A stretch of 64,000 bases of DNA. It comes from Gilliamella sp. wkB178 (GTDB lineage: Bacteria; Pseudomonadota; Gammaproteobacteria; Enterobacterales; Orbaceae). This document shows, piece after piece, positions 6,432 to 16,618 of this stretch. Under the pieces are notes generated by a model. It was given only the letters and a program-made list of their open reading frames with translations. It did not search any database and was not told the DNA's origin. Position numbers and translations under genes: made by a program. Location of the stretch: assembly GCF_001690705.1 (NCBI RefSeq), contig NZ_LZGK01000011.1:310001-374000 (forward strand). Direction: 5' to 3'. Each line of letters begins with the position of its first letter. Position 1 is the first letter of the stretch.

Positions 6432-7910
6432 TTATTTGAAGTCCGGAAGAAAACGTTTTACGTCAACTTCTTTAAAACGTGCGCGAGTAAATTGTTCTTT
6501 TAAATTAAAAGGCACGGTGCAATCAAAAATCACTTTGGCCGAGCTTCCAAATTGCCTGATTAATGGGCTATATTCCGGGCGCTGTGATGGATCGAGTGGG
6601 TGGCACCTTACTCCTGAAATGGTTGAAATATCGATATCGCCCTGAAATCGAGTATTCATAGCCCAAAGTACATCATCGGTATCGTAAATATCAACATCTT
6701 CATCTACCAAGATTACATGTTTTAATTCTGAAAAAGCAGCAAATGCCAAAATCGCAGCCTGTTTATGCTTGCCTTCATCAGAAGGAACCGATTTTTTAAA
6801 TTGTAGTATGGCTAAATATTTGCCCCCACCTGAGCGATGAGCGTAAACATTTAGTAGCTTACCTGGCATAGCAGCTTCGACCATCTGTAAAATACTGGCT
6901 TCGGTCGGAATCCCTGCCATATTGACATGCTCCTCACTTGGTCCAATACAGGTTTGATAAATTGGATTGGTACGGTAAGTAACTGCTTTAACTTTGATTA
7001 CTGGCAATGACTTATTAGCTGGTCCGGTATAACCCGGGAATTCCGGCATGGCTTTACCGGTATGCGAGTTTTGGTCTTCGGCTACCCTTACATTAGGTAA
7101 AATTTCACCTTCTATAACCACTTCCGCATTGGCAATAGCTTTGGCATTAACAGTCAAGCAATCAACTAATTCAACAGCCCTACCGCGAATGCCACCGGCA
7201 ATGGATAATTCGTCAAAACCGAGTGGTGTAGTTGGTGGTTCAAAACAGGCAGAAACTTCAATCACTGGATCAACGCCAATACTGATTGAAACCGGTAAGG
7301 GTTTACCCATTTTTTCGGCTTTTTCTCGAAACACATCTATGTGGCGCCCGGGAACAAAATAAATCGAAATTTCATCTTTGCTTTGGTAACACATTCGGTG
7401 AATGGTTACGTCGCTTTCACCGGTTTCGGGGTCACTAGCATATAACATGCCAAGAGTAATATAAGGACCAGCATCTTCTTCGGTATTCGTTGGTGCTGGG
7501 ACTAATTTACGGATATCAAAATTTGGATCGCTAGCTTTATGGACAACTTCCTGACAAACAGCTTGTTCACGAGCAATAGTAATAGGTGAGATTGGATTAT
7601 TAATGGCATCTTTTAATAAAAAGGCTAATCTATTCGGCTTACAACCAAATAAATGGGCAACTCGCTCACGCGAAGCCAATAAGCCAATTAGTACCTTAAA
7701 TTCATCAAAACCTTGTACTTTATTAAAAATCATTGCCGGACCGATTCTGGTGGGCCTTTTTACGGTTCCCCCCGCCCCTACATAGCGATAAACCCCTGCT
7801 AATTCAGCCATTGGGTTGACAGGAGTATCAGTGGTAACTAATTGACCGGGAATTTGCTCAAGTTGTTTGATTGCATCACGTAAATCAAATGAGCCTGTCG
7901 GATTTGCCAT
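6432..7910 (-). CDS. UbiD-family hydroxybenzoate (protocatechuate/gallate-type) decarboxylase
   Basis: 492 residues. Its motifs follow AroY (Klebsiella protocatechuate decarboxylase) and LpdC (Lactobacillus gallate decarboxylase) rather than ubiquinone Ubi[21 protein letters not shown] near residue 40, [10 protein letters not shown] near 147, DVTIHRM near 168, [17 protein letters not shown] near 283, [19 protein letters not shown] near 323, [12 protein letters not shown] near 404, and [11 protein letters not shown] near 440. The reaction would be non-oxidative decarboxylation of a di- or trihydroxybenzoate using prenylated FMN from the adjacent ubiX. In a gut bacterium this fits breakdown of plant phenolics. 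Substrate choice among gallate, protocatechuate and 4-hydroxybenzoate cannot be read from sequence by eye. Confidence 0.85.
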   Translation of the reverse strand: MANPTGSFDLRDAIKQLEQIPGQLVTTDTPVNPMAELAGVYRYVGAGGTVKRPTRIGPAMIFNKVQGFDEFKVLIGLLASRERVAHLFGCKPNRLAFLLKDAINNPISPITIAREQAVCQEVVHKASDPNFDIRKLVPAPTNTEEDAGPYITLGMLYASDPETGESDVTIHRMCYQSKDEISIYFVPGRHIDVFREKAEKMGKPLPVSISIGVDPVIEVSACFEPPTTPLGFDELSIAGGIRGRAVELVDCLTVNAKAIANAEVVIEGEILPNVRVAEDQNSHTGKAMPEFPGYTGPANKSLPVIKVKAVTYRTNPIYQTCIGPSEEHVNMAGIPTEASILQMVEAAMPGKLLNVYAHRSGGGKYLAILQFKKSVPSDEGKHKQAAILAFAAFSELKHVILVDEDVDIYDTDDVLWAMNTRFQGDIDISTISGVRCHPLDPSQRPEYSPLIRQFGSSAKVIFDCTVPFNLKEQFTRARFKEVDVKRFLPDFK

Positions 7911-8336
7911 ACTAACACCTACTTTTTATATAATACTGATAACTTACAACTTGCAGCCATAAACCAAGTTGAACCTAATGGTTATTAATTTCAAAAGCTG
8001 ATTTTAAATAAACCAATTGTTGTAATAATACTGTGATAAATAACAGCTTTCAAGCAAACTTAATCACTCTAACTAAAGTCGTGATTAGATCTGTTTTTAT
8101 TTAACTTTAGTAAATAAACGTCTAAAAAATTAAACCAGAATAGTATTTATTGGCATAACCATGCAAAGATTTATGGTTAAAAATAATAACGAGTTACTGC
8201 TAACGGCTTGGTTAGCAGTAAACCAAAGTATGTTGTTATATTTTGGCAAATTAATTAAGTTGCAATCTGCAATAATTAATAACTATGGAGATGATCACCG
8301 CAAATACCATAAACCCTATTTTAACGTTTAATGTTT
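7911..8336. other. AT-rich intergenic region upstream of the decarboxylase operon
   Basis: No gene is seen. Two inverted repeats stand out: TAATCAC/GTGATTA at 8061-8087 with a 13-base gap, and a perfect 11-bp TTACTGCTAAC/GTTAGCAGTAA at 8194-8221 with a six-base loop. The second lies 115 bases past the tdk stop and could end its transcript (TTATTATTTTT follows on the minus strand). The first is placed where an operator for the phenolic-acid operon would be. No -10/-35 pair is clear. Confidence 0.4.
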
Positions 8337-8915
8337 TTAACTATCAGCGCTGATTTTGCCCTCTTTCCAATGTTTACGGCAAACCGAGTGATATTCACTA
8401 TCGCCGATATGAATGGGGTTACCTGATTTAACAATCTTGCCATCTGGCCCTTGCAATAAGTTCATGGTGGCTTTTCTGCCACACCAGCAAACAGTTTTTA
8501 GTTCCCTAAAATTATCAGCAAGTTCTAATAACGTTTTAGACGCGGCAAATAAGTGCCCCATGTAATCAGTTTTTAAGCCAAAAAACATGATTGGCACGTC
8601 ATAATCATCACAAGCATCTGACAATTTCCAGACAGTATTTTTAGTTAGAAAATGGCTTTCATCGACAAGTACACAGGCATAATTATTTTGTTTAATATGG
8701 TCGATGATCGCATCCACGCTGTCGTCATCTAATAACATCGCCTTTTTGCGTAAACCTAAGCGCGAAACTATTTCGACATCAGAGTCACGCGTGTCCACAG
8801 AAGATTTAAGTAATAAGGTTTGCATATTATTTCTTAAATAATTATGGTCGATTTGTAATAATTCGGTGGATTTTCCGGCATTCATAACCGCGTAGATAAA
8901 ATACATTTTAGACAC
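8337..8915 (-). CDS. tdk: Thymidine kinase
   Basis: Phosphorylates thymidine with ATP for salvage. The P-loop MNAGKSTELL starts near residue 11; the catalytic region VDESHFL and the zinc-site cysteines CWCGRKA and SVCRKH are present. I place the start at a GTG (8915), giving 192 residues and matching the E. coli N-terminus position by position (VSKMYFIY against MAQLYFYY). A longer frame to 9008 would translate the gpmA terminator at 8970-9003 and is unlikely. An ATG at 8906 is the other option. Confidence 0.9.
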   Translation of the reverse strand: MSKMYFIYAVMNAGKSTELLQIDHNYLRNNMQTLLLKSSVDTRDSDVEIVSRLGLRKKAMLLDDDSVDAIIDHIKQNNYACVLVDESHFLTKNTVWKLSDACDDYDVPIMFFGLKTDYMGHLFAASKTLLELADNFRELKTVCWCGRKATMNLLQGPDGKIVKSGNPIHIGDSEYHSVCRKHWKEGKISADS

Positions 8916-8969
8916 AATAAGATTCTCAAAAATAAAACAATGTAGATATAAAAATTTAATGGCAATCAT

Positions 8970-9003
8970 AAAAAAAGGTAAGTTAACTAACCTACCTTTT
9001 TTT
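8970..9003. terminator. Rho-independent terminator between gpmA and tdk
   Basis: AAAAAAAGGTA.GTT and AAC.TACCTTTTTTT pair around a short loop with one mismatch; the gpmA stop is 17 bases away. The A/T tracts make it usable in both directions. Confidence 0.8.
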
Positions 9004-9019
9004 ACCACTTAAAAGTTGG

Positions 9020-9772
9020 TTATTTGGCTTTACCTTGGTTGGCAACAGCGGCTTGTTTAGCGGCTATTTCATCGGCATTACCTAGGTAATAATGTTTGAT
9101 CACTTTCATGTTGTCATCAAATTCATACACTAATGGCACCCCAGTTGGGATGTTTAATTCGATAATGTCGTCATCGCTGATATTATCTAGATGTTTAACT
9201 AAAGCACGTAATGAGTTACCGTGAGCGGCAATAATAACGCGTTCACCTTTAGCAACTCGTGGCGCAATAGTTGATTGCCAGTAAGGAAGCACTCGTTTGA
9301 TAGTTAATGCTAAACTTTCTGTTAGTGGTAATTCTGATTCCGGTAAATTACTATAACGAGAATCATGACCCGGGAAGCGTTCATCAGATTTTTCTAACGC
9401 TGGTGGGGTAATAGCAAAGCCACGGCGCCATAATTTAACTTGTTCATCGCCATATTTGGCAGCAGTTTCGGCTTTATTTAAACCTTGTAAGGCACCATAG
9501 TGGCGTTCGTTTAACTTCCAACATTTTTCAACTGGTAACCATGCTTGATCGACTTCATCTAATACATGCCATAAAGTATGAATAGCGCGTTTTAAAACTG
9601 ATGTATAAGCAAAATCGAATTGGAAACCTTCTTGTTTTAGTAATTTACCCGCTTCTGCGGCTTCTTTATTACCTTTGTCGGAAAGATCAACGTCGGTCCA
9701 ACCACAAAAACGATTTTCTTGATTCCAAACACTTTCGCCATGTCGAATCAAAACTAATTTTTTTACTGCCAT
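9020..9772 (-). CDS. gpmA: 2,3-bisphosphoglycerate-dependent phosphoglycerate mutase
   Basis: Interconverts 3- and 2-phosphoglycerate in glycolysis in the cytosol. 250 residues, identical in length to E. coli GpmA. The phosphohistidine motif [10 protein letters not shown] is at residues 7-16, followed by [26 protein letters not shown], and the second catalytic [10 protein letters not shown] near 184. The ATG at 9772 has AAGGAG eight bases upstream; a frame opening at 9811 adds 13 unrelated residues. Strong similarity to the enterobacterial enzyme runs to the final GKAK. Confidence 0.96.
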   Translation of the reverse strand: MAVKKLVLIRHGESVWNQENRFCGWTDVDLSDKGNKEAAEAGKLLKQEGFQFDFAYTSVLKRAIHTLWHVLDEVDQAWLPVEKCWKLNERHYGALQGLNKAETAAKYGDEQVKLWRRGFAITPPALEKSDERFPGHDSRYSNLPESELPLTESLALTIKRVLPYWQSTIAPRVAKGERVIIAAHGNSLRALVKHLDNISDDDIIELNIPTGVPLVYEFDDNMKVIKHYYLGNADEIAAKQAAVANQGKAK

Positions 9773-9893
9773 GAATATAACTCCTTTGTTACGTAGAATA
9801 AAACTGGTCAATATATTTTAGCATAACAATGCACGGTAAATTAGCCGTGCATTGTTGGTTGTTTGGCGCACATTAACTGGCACCAAACTGTTA

Positions 9894-11051
9894 TTAATTG
9901 GATAAGTATTTTAACGGATCGACTGACTGCGCTTTGTAACGAATTTCAAAATGCAATCTTACTGATGAAGTACCAGTAGCACCCATAGTGGCGATTTGTT
10001 CACCGGCGCGCACTGATTGTTGCTCTTTAACTAAAATTGATTGGTTATGAGCATAAGCAGTTAAATAGTCGTCATTATGTTTGATGATGATTAAATTACC
10101 ATAACCCGGTAACGCATTACCTGAGTACACTACGCGGCCATCGGCTGCCGCCATAACTTTGTCACCTAATGAACCGGAAATATCAATACCTTTGCTAGCG
10201 TTAGAGAATTTTTCAATAATCTTACCTTTAGCTGGCCACTGCCAAGAAATACTAGCGGAGTTAGAAACTCGTGGTGTTTCCGGAATTGGGGTTATTTTGG
10301 TGGTTTCCGCAACAGATTCATCAACTGGTTCGGTTACAGTTTCGGTTGTTTGCGTAGTTTTTGGTGGTTGCGATTTACTCGAAGTCGTTGTAGTAGTTGT
10401 TGTGGTCGTAGTCATTACCGGTTTAACATGTGTTTGCGCTGTTGTGCTAGTGGCTGTTGATGTGGCTGCCGGAGTTGTTGTGGTAGAGGTAGACTCGCTG
10501 CTAGAACTTTTAACTGCAGCTGCATGCCCTGTAGTAGTCTTTTCGGTGACAACTACTGTGGTACCACCACTTACATCCAAGACTTGACCAACATTAACTG
10601 CATAAGGTTCTTTGATATTATTTTTTGCAGCTAATGAGCGATAATCGTTGCCAGTTACCCAAGCTATATAATATAAGGTGTCTCCACGTTTGACCGTATA
10701 AGTGTCACCTTGATAACCCCCTTTAGGGATTTCACCATAATTACGGTTATATACATTATGTTCTTTAGTGGTTACTGAATTGTTATTATTGCTGCTTGCG
10801 GCAGTAACCGGTGCGGAACTAGCCGCTGCTGTAGGAGCAGTAGCTGTGTTTGATGATGTTTGTGGTGCTGAATATACTGCTGGGGAAGTACTGATCTTAG
10901 CGCCAGTTGAGATATTAGCTGGTGGTTTAGCGTAAACTGTTGATGTTGAACCACCTGATGAATCTGAAATATCTTCAATTTCGGCCGAATCAGTTTGAGT
11001 ACAAGCTGTAATCATTAAACTTAAACAACTCAATGCAAGAATTTTTTTCAA
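9894..11051 (-). CDS. nlpD: Murein hydrolase activator NlpD (LysM/LytM lipoprotein)
   Basis: 385 residues. The lipoprotein signal ends in LMITAC (lipid Cys 17), then a low-complexity Ser/Thr/Ala region, a LysM domain at about 118-160 (YTVKRGDTLYYIA), a very Thr-rich linker with nine consecutive Thr codons near 220, and a C-terminal M23/LytM domain from about 285. As in E. coli NlpD the metal ligands are lost: KGIDIS lacks the first His and RLHFEI has Arg for the first His of HxH. It therefore should activate an amidase (AmiC in E. coli) at the septum rather than cut murein itself. The usual neighbours surE, pcm and rpoS are not adjacent; surE is 38 kb away. Confidence 0.93.
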   Translation of the reverse strand: MKKILALSCLSLMITACTQTDSAEIEDISDSSGGSTSTVYAKPPANISTGAKISTSPAVYSAPQTSSNTATAPTAAASSAPVTAASSNNNNSVTTKEHNVYNRNYGEIPKGGYQGDTYTVKRGDTLYYIAWVTGNDYRSLAAKNNIKEPYAVNVGQVLDVSGGTTVVVTEKTTTGHAAAVKSSSSESTSTTTTPAATSTATSTTAQTHVKPVMTTTTTTTTTTSSKSQPPKTTQTTETVTEPVDESVAETTKITPIPETPRVSNSASISWQWPAKGKIIEKFSNASKGIDISGSLGDKVMAAADGRVVYSGNALPGYGNLIIIKHNDDYLTAYAHNQSILVKEQQSVRAGEQIATMGATGTSSVRLHFEIRYKAQSVDPLKYLSN

Positions 11052-11388
11052 AGCAACACCTTTATATTAGTAATTATTTCCCTGACGCACATTTTATCGC
11101 TTTTACAATAAAAAGCTATTATATTGATTATTTATATACTAAATCAATATAATTACGCTGGAAATGCGTTATTCCCTGTGCGAGTTTTCATGTTTTTAAT
11201 AGATTCAGATTAATTATATTAGTTAGCTATAATTAAACGGCATCTGCTACCTTTATCCCTTATTAAAATCGCTTTACTGATGAATATAAGCACCCTTCAT
11301 CAGAATTGATTTTGAATGTAGAAAGTATATACAATAAAATAGTTCACCGTATAGTATATTTTATAAAAATTTAATGTGATTAAAAATA
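11052..11388. other. Divergent intergenic region nlpD/rsmI
   Basis: 337 AT-rich bases without a gene. A perfect 11-bp inverted repeat, TTATATTGATT/AATCAATATAA, lies at 11119-11152 with a 12-base gap, about 70 bases upstream of nlpD. It may be a regulator site. Promoters for both genes must be here, but none is convincing by eye. Confidence 0.4.
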
Positions 11389-12216
11389 ATGACTTTATAT
11401 ATTGTTGCCACCCCCATCGGTAATCTTGATGATATTACGCTTAGAGCGATTAATACACTGAAAAATGTCGATCTTATTGCTGCTGAAGATACTCGCCATA
11501 GTGGCTTGTTATTACAACATTTAGGCATTAAAGCTAAGCTGTTTGCCTTGCATGATCATAATGAGCAAGAAAAATCGCAAATCTTGATTGACAAACTGAA
11601 AGCCGGATTGTCAATTGCACTAATTTCGGATGCCGGAACACCGTTGATCAATGACCCCGGTTATCACCTTGTTAAAGCTTGCCGTGACAACCAAATTGAC
11701 GTGGTGCCAATCCCCGGAGCGTGTGCTGCAATTACGGCATTATCAGTGGCGGGGCTGCCTTCGGATAAATTCATTTATGAGGGCTTTTTGCCGGCTAAAA
11801 GCAAAGCCCGCCAAGACAGCTTAGCTAAATTAGTTCATGAAACTCGCACCATGATATTTTATGAATCCACCCATCGGTTAATGGATACTCTTGATGATAT
11901 GCAGGCGATTTTTGGTGCTGACAAGCAAATAGTTCTTGCTAAGGAACTGACCAAAACGTGGGAAACCATTATCAACTTGTGCGTAAGTGATTTAATTGCC
12001 TGGTTAAATGAAGACCTTAATCGACAAAAAGGTGAGTTTGTGTTAATTGTTGAAGGCCACAATAAAACCGAGAATGATGTTGAGCCGGAAGTAATTAATA
12101 CCCTTAAATTGCTGCAACAAGAGTTGCCACTTAAAAAAGCCGCGGCCATAACCGCCGAGATTTATGGGCTTAAAAAAAATCAACTGTACCAATTCGGTCT
12201 GACGTTAACCAAGTAA
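11389..12216 (+). CDS. rsmI: 16S rRNA (cytidine-1402-2'-O)-methyltransferase
   Basis: 275 residues. Transfers a methyl group from SAM to the 2'-hydroxyl of C1402 in the 30S decoding centre. Tetrapyrrole-methylase-fold landmarks: [15 protein letters not shown] (residues 6-20), [12 protein letters not shown] near 31, [16 protein letters not shown] near 76, PIPGACAAI near 107, FYESTHRL near 153 and the Lys-rich C-terminus typical of RsmI. It faces nlpD across a divergent spacer. E. coli rsmI also has a lipoprotein gene (lpoA) as divergent neighbour, but that gene is not seen here. Confidence 0.94.
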   Translation: MTLYIVATPIGNLDDITLRAINTLKNVDLIAAEDTRHSGLLLQHLGIKAKLFALHDHNEQEKSQILIDKLKAGLSIALISDAGTPLINDPGYHLVKACRDNQIDVVPIPGACAAITALSVAGLPSDKFIYEGFLPAKSKARQDSLAKLVHETRTMIFYESTHRLMDTLDDMQAIFGADKQIVLAKELTKTWETIINLCVSDLIAWLNEDLNRQKGEFVLIVEGHNKTENDVEPEVINTLKLLQQELPLKKAAAITAEIYGLKKNQLYQFGLTLTK

Positions 12217-12327
12217 TTAGGCGCTGAGCTTTAAGTTATTTGATTTACTATTGCGCTTAATGTGAGTTTTGAATGTAGCAATATATTAGTGCCCTGCCCA
12301 AGCAAAATTAAGCCGTCGGTAACAACA

Positions 12328-12358
12328 TTGGCACAAATAGCTAGATTTAGTATATAAT
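12328..12358 (+). promoter_or_regulatory. Possible sigma-70 promoter of ychF
   Basis: TTGGCA at 12328-12333 and a perfect TATAAT at 12353-12358, separated by 19 bases, 47 bases upstream of the ychF ATG. The spacer is two bases longer than optimal. Confidence 0.4.
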
Positions 12359-12404
12359 CAGCGTTTATTTTTTATGACATTTTATTTGAAAGGTAACAAA
12401 CAAT

Positions 12405-13496
12405 ATGGGATTTAAATGTGGGATCGTCGGACTACCTAACGTTGGAAAATCGACACTTTTTAATGCGCTGACCAAAGCAGGCATTGAGGCGGCTAACTTT
12501 CCGTTTTGCACTATCGAACCGAATACTGGTGTGGTACCTATGCCAGATCCACGTTTAGATCAGCTTGCTGCGATTGTCAAACCGCAACGAATTTTACCCA
12601 CTACCATGGAATTTGTTGATATTGCCGGTTTAGTTAAGGGGGCCTCCAAAGGTGAAGGCTTAGGTAACCAATTTTTAGCCAATATCCGTGAAACCGAAGC
12701 CATTGGCCATGTGGTGCGTTGTTTTGAAAATGACAATATTATTCATGTCGCCGGTAAAATCGATCCGGCGGAAGATATTGAAATTATCAATACTGAATTA
12801 GCCCTTGCTGATCTTGAGGCCTGTGAACGCGCCATGACTCGCGTGCAAAAAAGAGCCAAAGGCGGTGATAAAGAGGCTAAGTTTGAGTTAGAAATTCTGG
12901 AAAAATGCTTGCCACATTTGGAACAAGGTAAAAAGTTATTGTTATTAGATCTTAGCAAAGAGGAATTAGAAGCAATTAAATACCTCAGCTTTTTAACTTT
13001 GAAACCAACCATGTACATTGCTAATGTTAATGAAGATGGCTTTGAAAATAATCCTTATCTGGACAAAGTTAAAGCGATTGCCGAGCAAGAAAAATCGGTT
13101 GTAGTGCCCGTGTGTGCGGCTATTGAAGCGGAATTAGCGGAACTTGATGATGCCGATCGTGACGAATTTATGCAAGATTTAGGCTTGACCGAACCGGGAT
13201 TAAACCGGGTTATTCGCGCTGGCTATAGTTTATTAAATCTACAAACTTATTTTACCGCTGGCGTTAAAGAAGTTAGAGCATGGACGATTTCGATTGGTGA
13301 TACTGCCCCGCAAGCCGCTGGCAAAATTCATACCGACTTTGAAAAAGGCTTTATCCGTGCCCAAACCATTGCTTTTGATGATTTTATCAAATATGGTGGT
13401 GAACAAGGTGCTAAAGAAGCTGGCAAAATGCGATCTGAAGGTAAAGACTATATCGTTCAAGATGGCGACATTATGAACTTTTTATTTAATGTGTAA
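12405..13496 (+). CDS. ychF: Redox-regulated ATPase/GTPase YchF
   Basis: 363 residues, the length of E. coli YchF (OLA1 family). P-loop [19 protein letters not shown] at residues 5-23, switch region [21 protein letters not shown] near 68, then NVNED near 204 and a C-terminal TGS domain ending [13 protein letters not shown]. The family prefers ATP, binds ribosomes and affects the oxidative-stress response. GGTAAC at 12392-12397 is a poor ribosome site, but the AAAGG just before it is adequate. Monocistronic: its own terminator follows. In E. coli it follows pth, which is absent here. Confidence 0.96.
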   Translation: MGFKCGIVGLPNVGKSTLFNALTKAGIEAANFPFCTIEPNTGVVPMPDPRLDQLAAIVKPQRILPTTMEFVDIAGLVKGASKGEGLGNQFLANIRETEAIGHVVRCFENDNIIHVAGKIDPAEDIEIINTELALADLEACERAMTRVQKRAKGGDKEAKFELEILEKCLPHLEQGKKLLLLDLSKEELEAIKYLSFLTLKPTMYIANVNEDGFENNPYLDKVKAIAEQEKSVVVPVCAAIEAELAELDDADRDEFMQDLGLTEPGLNRVIRAGYSLLNLQTYFTAGVKEVRAWTISIGDTAPQAAGKIHTDFEKGFIRAQTIAFDDFIKYGGEQGAKEAGKMRSEGKDYIVQDGDIMNFLFNV

Positions 13497-13509
13497 TTAA
13501 TAAGTAAGC

Positions 13510-13537
13510 TACGTCGCTTTTACGCGACGTAATTTTA
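13510..13537 (+). terminator. Terminator of ychF
   Basis: TACGTCGC, short T-rich loop, GCGACGTA, followed by ATTTTA. Eight-bp stem, 14 bases after the stop codon. Confidence 0.75.
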
Positions 13538-13672
13538 TGGTGTTACTATAATGAGTTTTAACAACTGTAATTTTTAATAAAATCTATCCTTCCTTTAGCA
13601 TATAATTAGTCCTAAACTTATTGATACACAATCAATAATCATGATTTGATAGTTAAAAACGAGGAATAGTCT

Positions 13673-14902
13673 ATGTTACTCACCTTTGCTCAAGCCAAAC
13701 AAAAAATATTACAAGCGGCCTTAGCTGCTAAACCACTCAATAGCGAAATTATCCCACTTATTCAAGCTCATAATCGCATTAGCGCCGAAGCTATTATCTC
13801 GCCAATTAATATGCCTAGATTTGATAATTCGGCTATGGATGGTTATGCGGTTAGAATGGCAGATATCGAAAAATCCACTACTTTACCATTGTCAGCGACA
13901 ATTTTAGCCGGTGATGATATTCGCAGCCTCCATTGGCCACTTGGTACTTGTGTGCGTATAATGACTGGCGCGCCGGTTCCGGCCGATGCCGACGCCGTGG
14001 TGATGCAAGAACAAACCGAAACAACTAATGCCGGTATTCGTTTTTTAGAGCCTATAAAAAGTGGCAGTAATATTCGTCGCATTGGTGAGGATGTTAAACA
14101 AGGCTCCGAAGTGTTTGCTCAAGGTAGCTGTTTAACCATCCCGACACTGTCAACACTGGCAACATTAGGCTTTGATAAAGTTAGGGTCTTTAAGCAATTA
14201 AAGGTGGCGGTTTTTTCTACAGGTAATGAATTAACGCCTTTAGGTGACTCGTTAACCGGCAATGGTGCTATTTACGACAGTAATCGTTTTACATTGAAGT
14301 TATTGTTAGCTCAACTTAATTGTGAAATTATCGATTTAGGTATTATTCCGGATGACCCGGTTAAGATTAAACAAGCGCTTACGGCTGGATCTAATCAGGC
14401 TGATTTAGTCATAACTAGCGGCGGCGTTTCTGTAGGTGATGCGGATTTTACTAAAACCGCATTGGCAGAACTTGGTCACATTAATTTTTGGAAAATTGCC
14501 ATGAAACCGGGTAAACCGTTTGCCTTTGGTCAAATTGGTAAGGCGTTATTTTGTGGCTTGCCCGGCAATCCGGTATCAACCTTAGTGACCTTTTATCAAT
14601 TAGTACAACCCTTGATTTTAGCCCTTTCAGGCTACCCACAAACCGCGTTACAGCCATTGTCATTTAAAGTCACAACGACTAATAAGCTCAAGAAAAGCGT
14701 TGGTCGATTAGATTTTCAACGCGGCACTTTGCAAACCAATAGTAATGGTGAGTTAGAAGTGACTACCACCGGGCAACAAGGTTCACACATTACCCAATCA
14801 TTTAATCACGCTAATTGTTTTATTGTGTTGGAACAAGAACAAGGTAATGTAAATGCCGGTGATTTAGTTACGGTAGAGCCATTTAACGCCCTATTAAAAT
14901 AG
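13673..14902 (+). CDS. moeA: Molybdopterin molybdenumtransferase MoeA
   Basis: 409 residues. Inserts molybdate into adenylylated molybdopterin to finish the molybdenum cofactor. Landmarks: PRFDNSAMDGYAV near residue 48, RIMTGAPVPADADAVVMQE near 103, GEDVKQG near 138, FSTGNEL near 184, the MPT-binding TSGGVSVGDADF near 251, and FCGLPGNPVS near 303. GAGGAATAGTCT precedes the ATG. The usual partner moeB is not adjacent. The last three codons overlap the 3' end of the convergent EamA gene. Presence of MoeA implies at least one molybdoenzyme in the genome. Confidence 0.94.
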   Translation: MLLTFAQAKQKILQAALAAKPLNSEIIPLIQAHNRISAEAIISPINMPRFDNSAMDGYAVRMADIEKSTTLPLSATILAGDDIRSLHWPLGTCVRIMTGAPVPADADAVVMQEQTETTNAGIRFLEPIKSGSNIRRIGEDVKQGSEVFAQGSCLTIPTLSTLATLGFDKVRVFKQLKVAVFSTGNELTPLGDSLTGNGAIYDSNRFTLKLLLAQLNCEIIDLGIIPDDPVKIKQALTAGSNQADLVITSGGVSVGDADFTKTALAELGHINFWKIAMKPGKPFAFGQIGKALFCGLPGNPVSTLVTFYQLVQPLILALSGYPQTALQPLSFKVTTTNKLKKSVGRLDFQRGTLQTNSNGELEVTTTGQQGSHITQSFNHANCFIVLEQEQGNVNAGDLVTVEPFNALLK

Positions 14903-15322
14903 GGCAACTAGAATGGCGCCCGCTGCTATCATGGCAACGCCAATACCGGCCGGAAAGGAAATTTTTTCGCCAAATAAGATAGCAGCAAAGATTACCGCAA
15001 ATACGACACTTAGCTTGTCGATTGGTGCCACTTGCGACACCTTACCTTCTTTGATTGCCATAAAGTAAAATAGCCAAGATAACGCACCGGCTATACCACT
15101 CAATGCAATAATAAATAGTGCTTTTTTGTCGTTAATAAAGGTAGTGATTAAATTCATTTTGCCTTGAACCATCACTACACCGACTAAAAAAACTGCCATC
15201 ACAATGGAACGAATAGCTGTGGCAGTATTAGCGTCTAAATGCTGTAAGCCGATTTTACCTAAAATCGCTACGCATGCGGCAGAAATAGCGGAAAGAAGCG
15301 CATAAACTAGCCAAGCACTCAT
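14894..15322 (-). CDS. Small EamA-family (DMT superfamily) transporter
   Basis: 142 residues with about five hydrophobic segments (residues 4-24, 32-52, 68-88, 97-115, 122-141), one EamA repeat rather than the two found in full-length carriers. Ends in the LFGE-KISFPAGIGVAMIAAGAILVA pattern typical of the family. Single-repeat members probably work as dimers; substrate unknown. It starts two bases after the stop of the lipoprotein gene upstream, so the two are co-transcribed, and its tail overlaps moeA by 9 bp convergently. Confidence 0.8.
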   Translation of the reverse strand: MSAWLVYALLSAISAACVAILGKIGLQHLDANTATAIRSIVMAVFLVGVVMVQGKMNLITTFINDKKALFIIALSGIAGALSWLFYFMAIKEGKVSQVAPIDKLSVVFAVIFAAILFGEKISFPAGIGVAMIAAGAILVALF

Positions 15323-15324
15323 GA

Positions 15325-15531
15325 TTAGTTCCTATCGATTTGGATCATATATTGTTGGTTATTTGAATTTTTTTGACATTGTTCGGAGTTACTCATTACC
15401 CCATCGCAACCTTCCAAAACTCCGTGGGCTTTGTTCCAACGATATTGTTTACCTTCATCGTTTTTACCACCACAGCCAGTCAAACTTAAACTAAGAATAA
15501 TGCAACACAATGAAATAATTACAGTTTTCAT
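15325..15531 (-). CDS. Small predicted lipoprotein
   Basis: 68 residues: MKTVIISLCCIILSLSLTGC signal with lipobox LTGC (lipid Cys 20), then a short polar domain with GCDGVMSNSEQC, two cysteines 11 residues apart that could form a disulphide. I do not recognise a family. It directly precedes the EamA gene and shares its transcript. Charged, no membrane segment after the signal, so probably a periplasmic face lipoprotein. Confidence 0.7.
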   Translation of the reverse strand: MKTVIISLCCIILSLSLTGCGGKNDEGKQYRWNKAHGVLEGCDGVMSNSEQCQKNSNNQQYMIQIDRN

Positions 15532-15602
15532 AATTCCCTGCCCTTTTTTTAATTTAATCTTTATATTATTTAGAGATTTAATAGATCTTGTTCGTATCGC
15601 TG

Positions 15603-16607
15603 CTATTTTAATCCATATTTTTGGGGATTGATAGCTAAGTTAGCGCCTATTTTTAACAAGTAGAATCGACGATCACCCTTGTGACGATTTAGTAATTCAG
15701 GTGGCTCATCAATCGGTTCATCGGCTAATTCAAATGTCCCCCAATGAATAGCCACTGCCGATTTACAATGTAATTCATCATACAATTGTATTGCTTGTTG
15801 GGGGTCAATATGTTGTGAATGCATAAACCATCTAGGCGCATAAGCACCAATCGGAATTAAGGCTAGGTCAATGGTAGGGAAGCGATTACCAATCTCTTGC
15901 AATTGCGGGCTATAACCGGTATCCCCCATAAAATATATCGTTTTGCCTTCATTATGATTACTTGCAGGCGCTTGTATTACCCAACCACACCAAAGTGATT
16001 TATTTTCATCCAATAAACCACGTTTACTCCAGTGCTTAGCAGGGGTGGCGGTAAAAGTGAAGCCATTAATAATACTACAATCCCACCAATCTAGTTCTAC
16101 TATTTGCTTAGCGCCCCATTTTGCTAATGTTGGTTGTAAACCTAAAGGCACCAATATAGTAACCTGCGGGAAACGCGTAATCAGTTGCCTAATGCTATGG
16201 TAGTCGAGATGGTCATAATGGTTATGCGAAATGACAATAAAATCAATTTGCGGCAACTCAGCTATATTTATAGCCGCTGGCGTGCGGCGTTTAGGGCCAA
16301 TAAGTTGCGAAGGCGAGGCGCGCTTAGAAAATACTGGATCGGTCAATATAAATTTACCCTGTAAACGAATTAAGGTGGTGGCATGCCCGATCCACCAAAT
16401 TCTATCACCGGGTAAACTCAAATCTAGCTGTTCTGACCAAGTTTGATTAAATGCCGCATATCCCGCCTTAGGTGGTAAGATTTTTCGCACTAAGTACCAA
16501 CGCCAAATCTCGCGAATTTTAAATTTACTCGGTTGATAACTGGCAAACCTTTGCGCTCGTTGTTCCTTTTGCCATGTACTTAAATCCTTTTGTTGTTTGG
16601 TCATCAT
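15603..16607 (-). CDS. MBL-fold metallo-hydrolase (NAPE-PLD/UlaG-like)
   Basis: 334 residues. The metal site HNHYDHLD lies near residue 127, preceded by WWIGHATTLIRL and DPVFSKRASP, and followed by FMGDTGY near 226 and AIHWGTFEL near 288. This is the NAPE-phospholipase-D-like branch of the metallo-beta-lactamase fold, often annotated YtnP/UlaG-like or outer-membrane-associated Zn-dependent hydrolase. No signal peptide is seen. It begins 11 bases after folB ends on the same strand, so it is likely in the folB transcript. Substrate unknown. Confidence 0.82.
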   Translation of the reverse strand: MMTKQQKDLSTWQKEQRAQRFASYQPSKFKIREIWRWYLVRKILPPKAGYAAFNQTWSEQLDLSLPGDRIWWIGHATTLIRLQGKFILTDPVFSKRASPSQLIGPKRRTPAAINIAELPQIDFIVISHNHYDHLDYHSIRQLITRFPQVTILVPLGLQPTLAKWGAKQIVELDWWDCSIINGFTFTATPAKHWSKRGLLDENKSLWCGWVIQAPASNHNEGKTIYFMGDTGYSPQLQEIGNRFPTIDLALIPIGAYAPRWFMHSQHIDPQQAIQLYDELHCKSAVAIHWGTFELADEPIDEPPELLNRHKGDRRFYLLKIGANLAINPQKYGLK

Positions 16608-16618
16608 TACCTACTTTA

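Noticed and set aside
8916-9008. N-terminal extension of tdk by 31 residues
   Set aside because: The added segment translates the gpmA terminator hairpin and has no counterpart in the family.
10380-10420. Run of Thr codons in nlpD as a contingency repeat
   Set aside because: The codons are mixed ACN rather than a perfect trinucleotide repeat, and length change would stay in frame within a linker.
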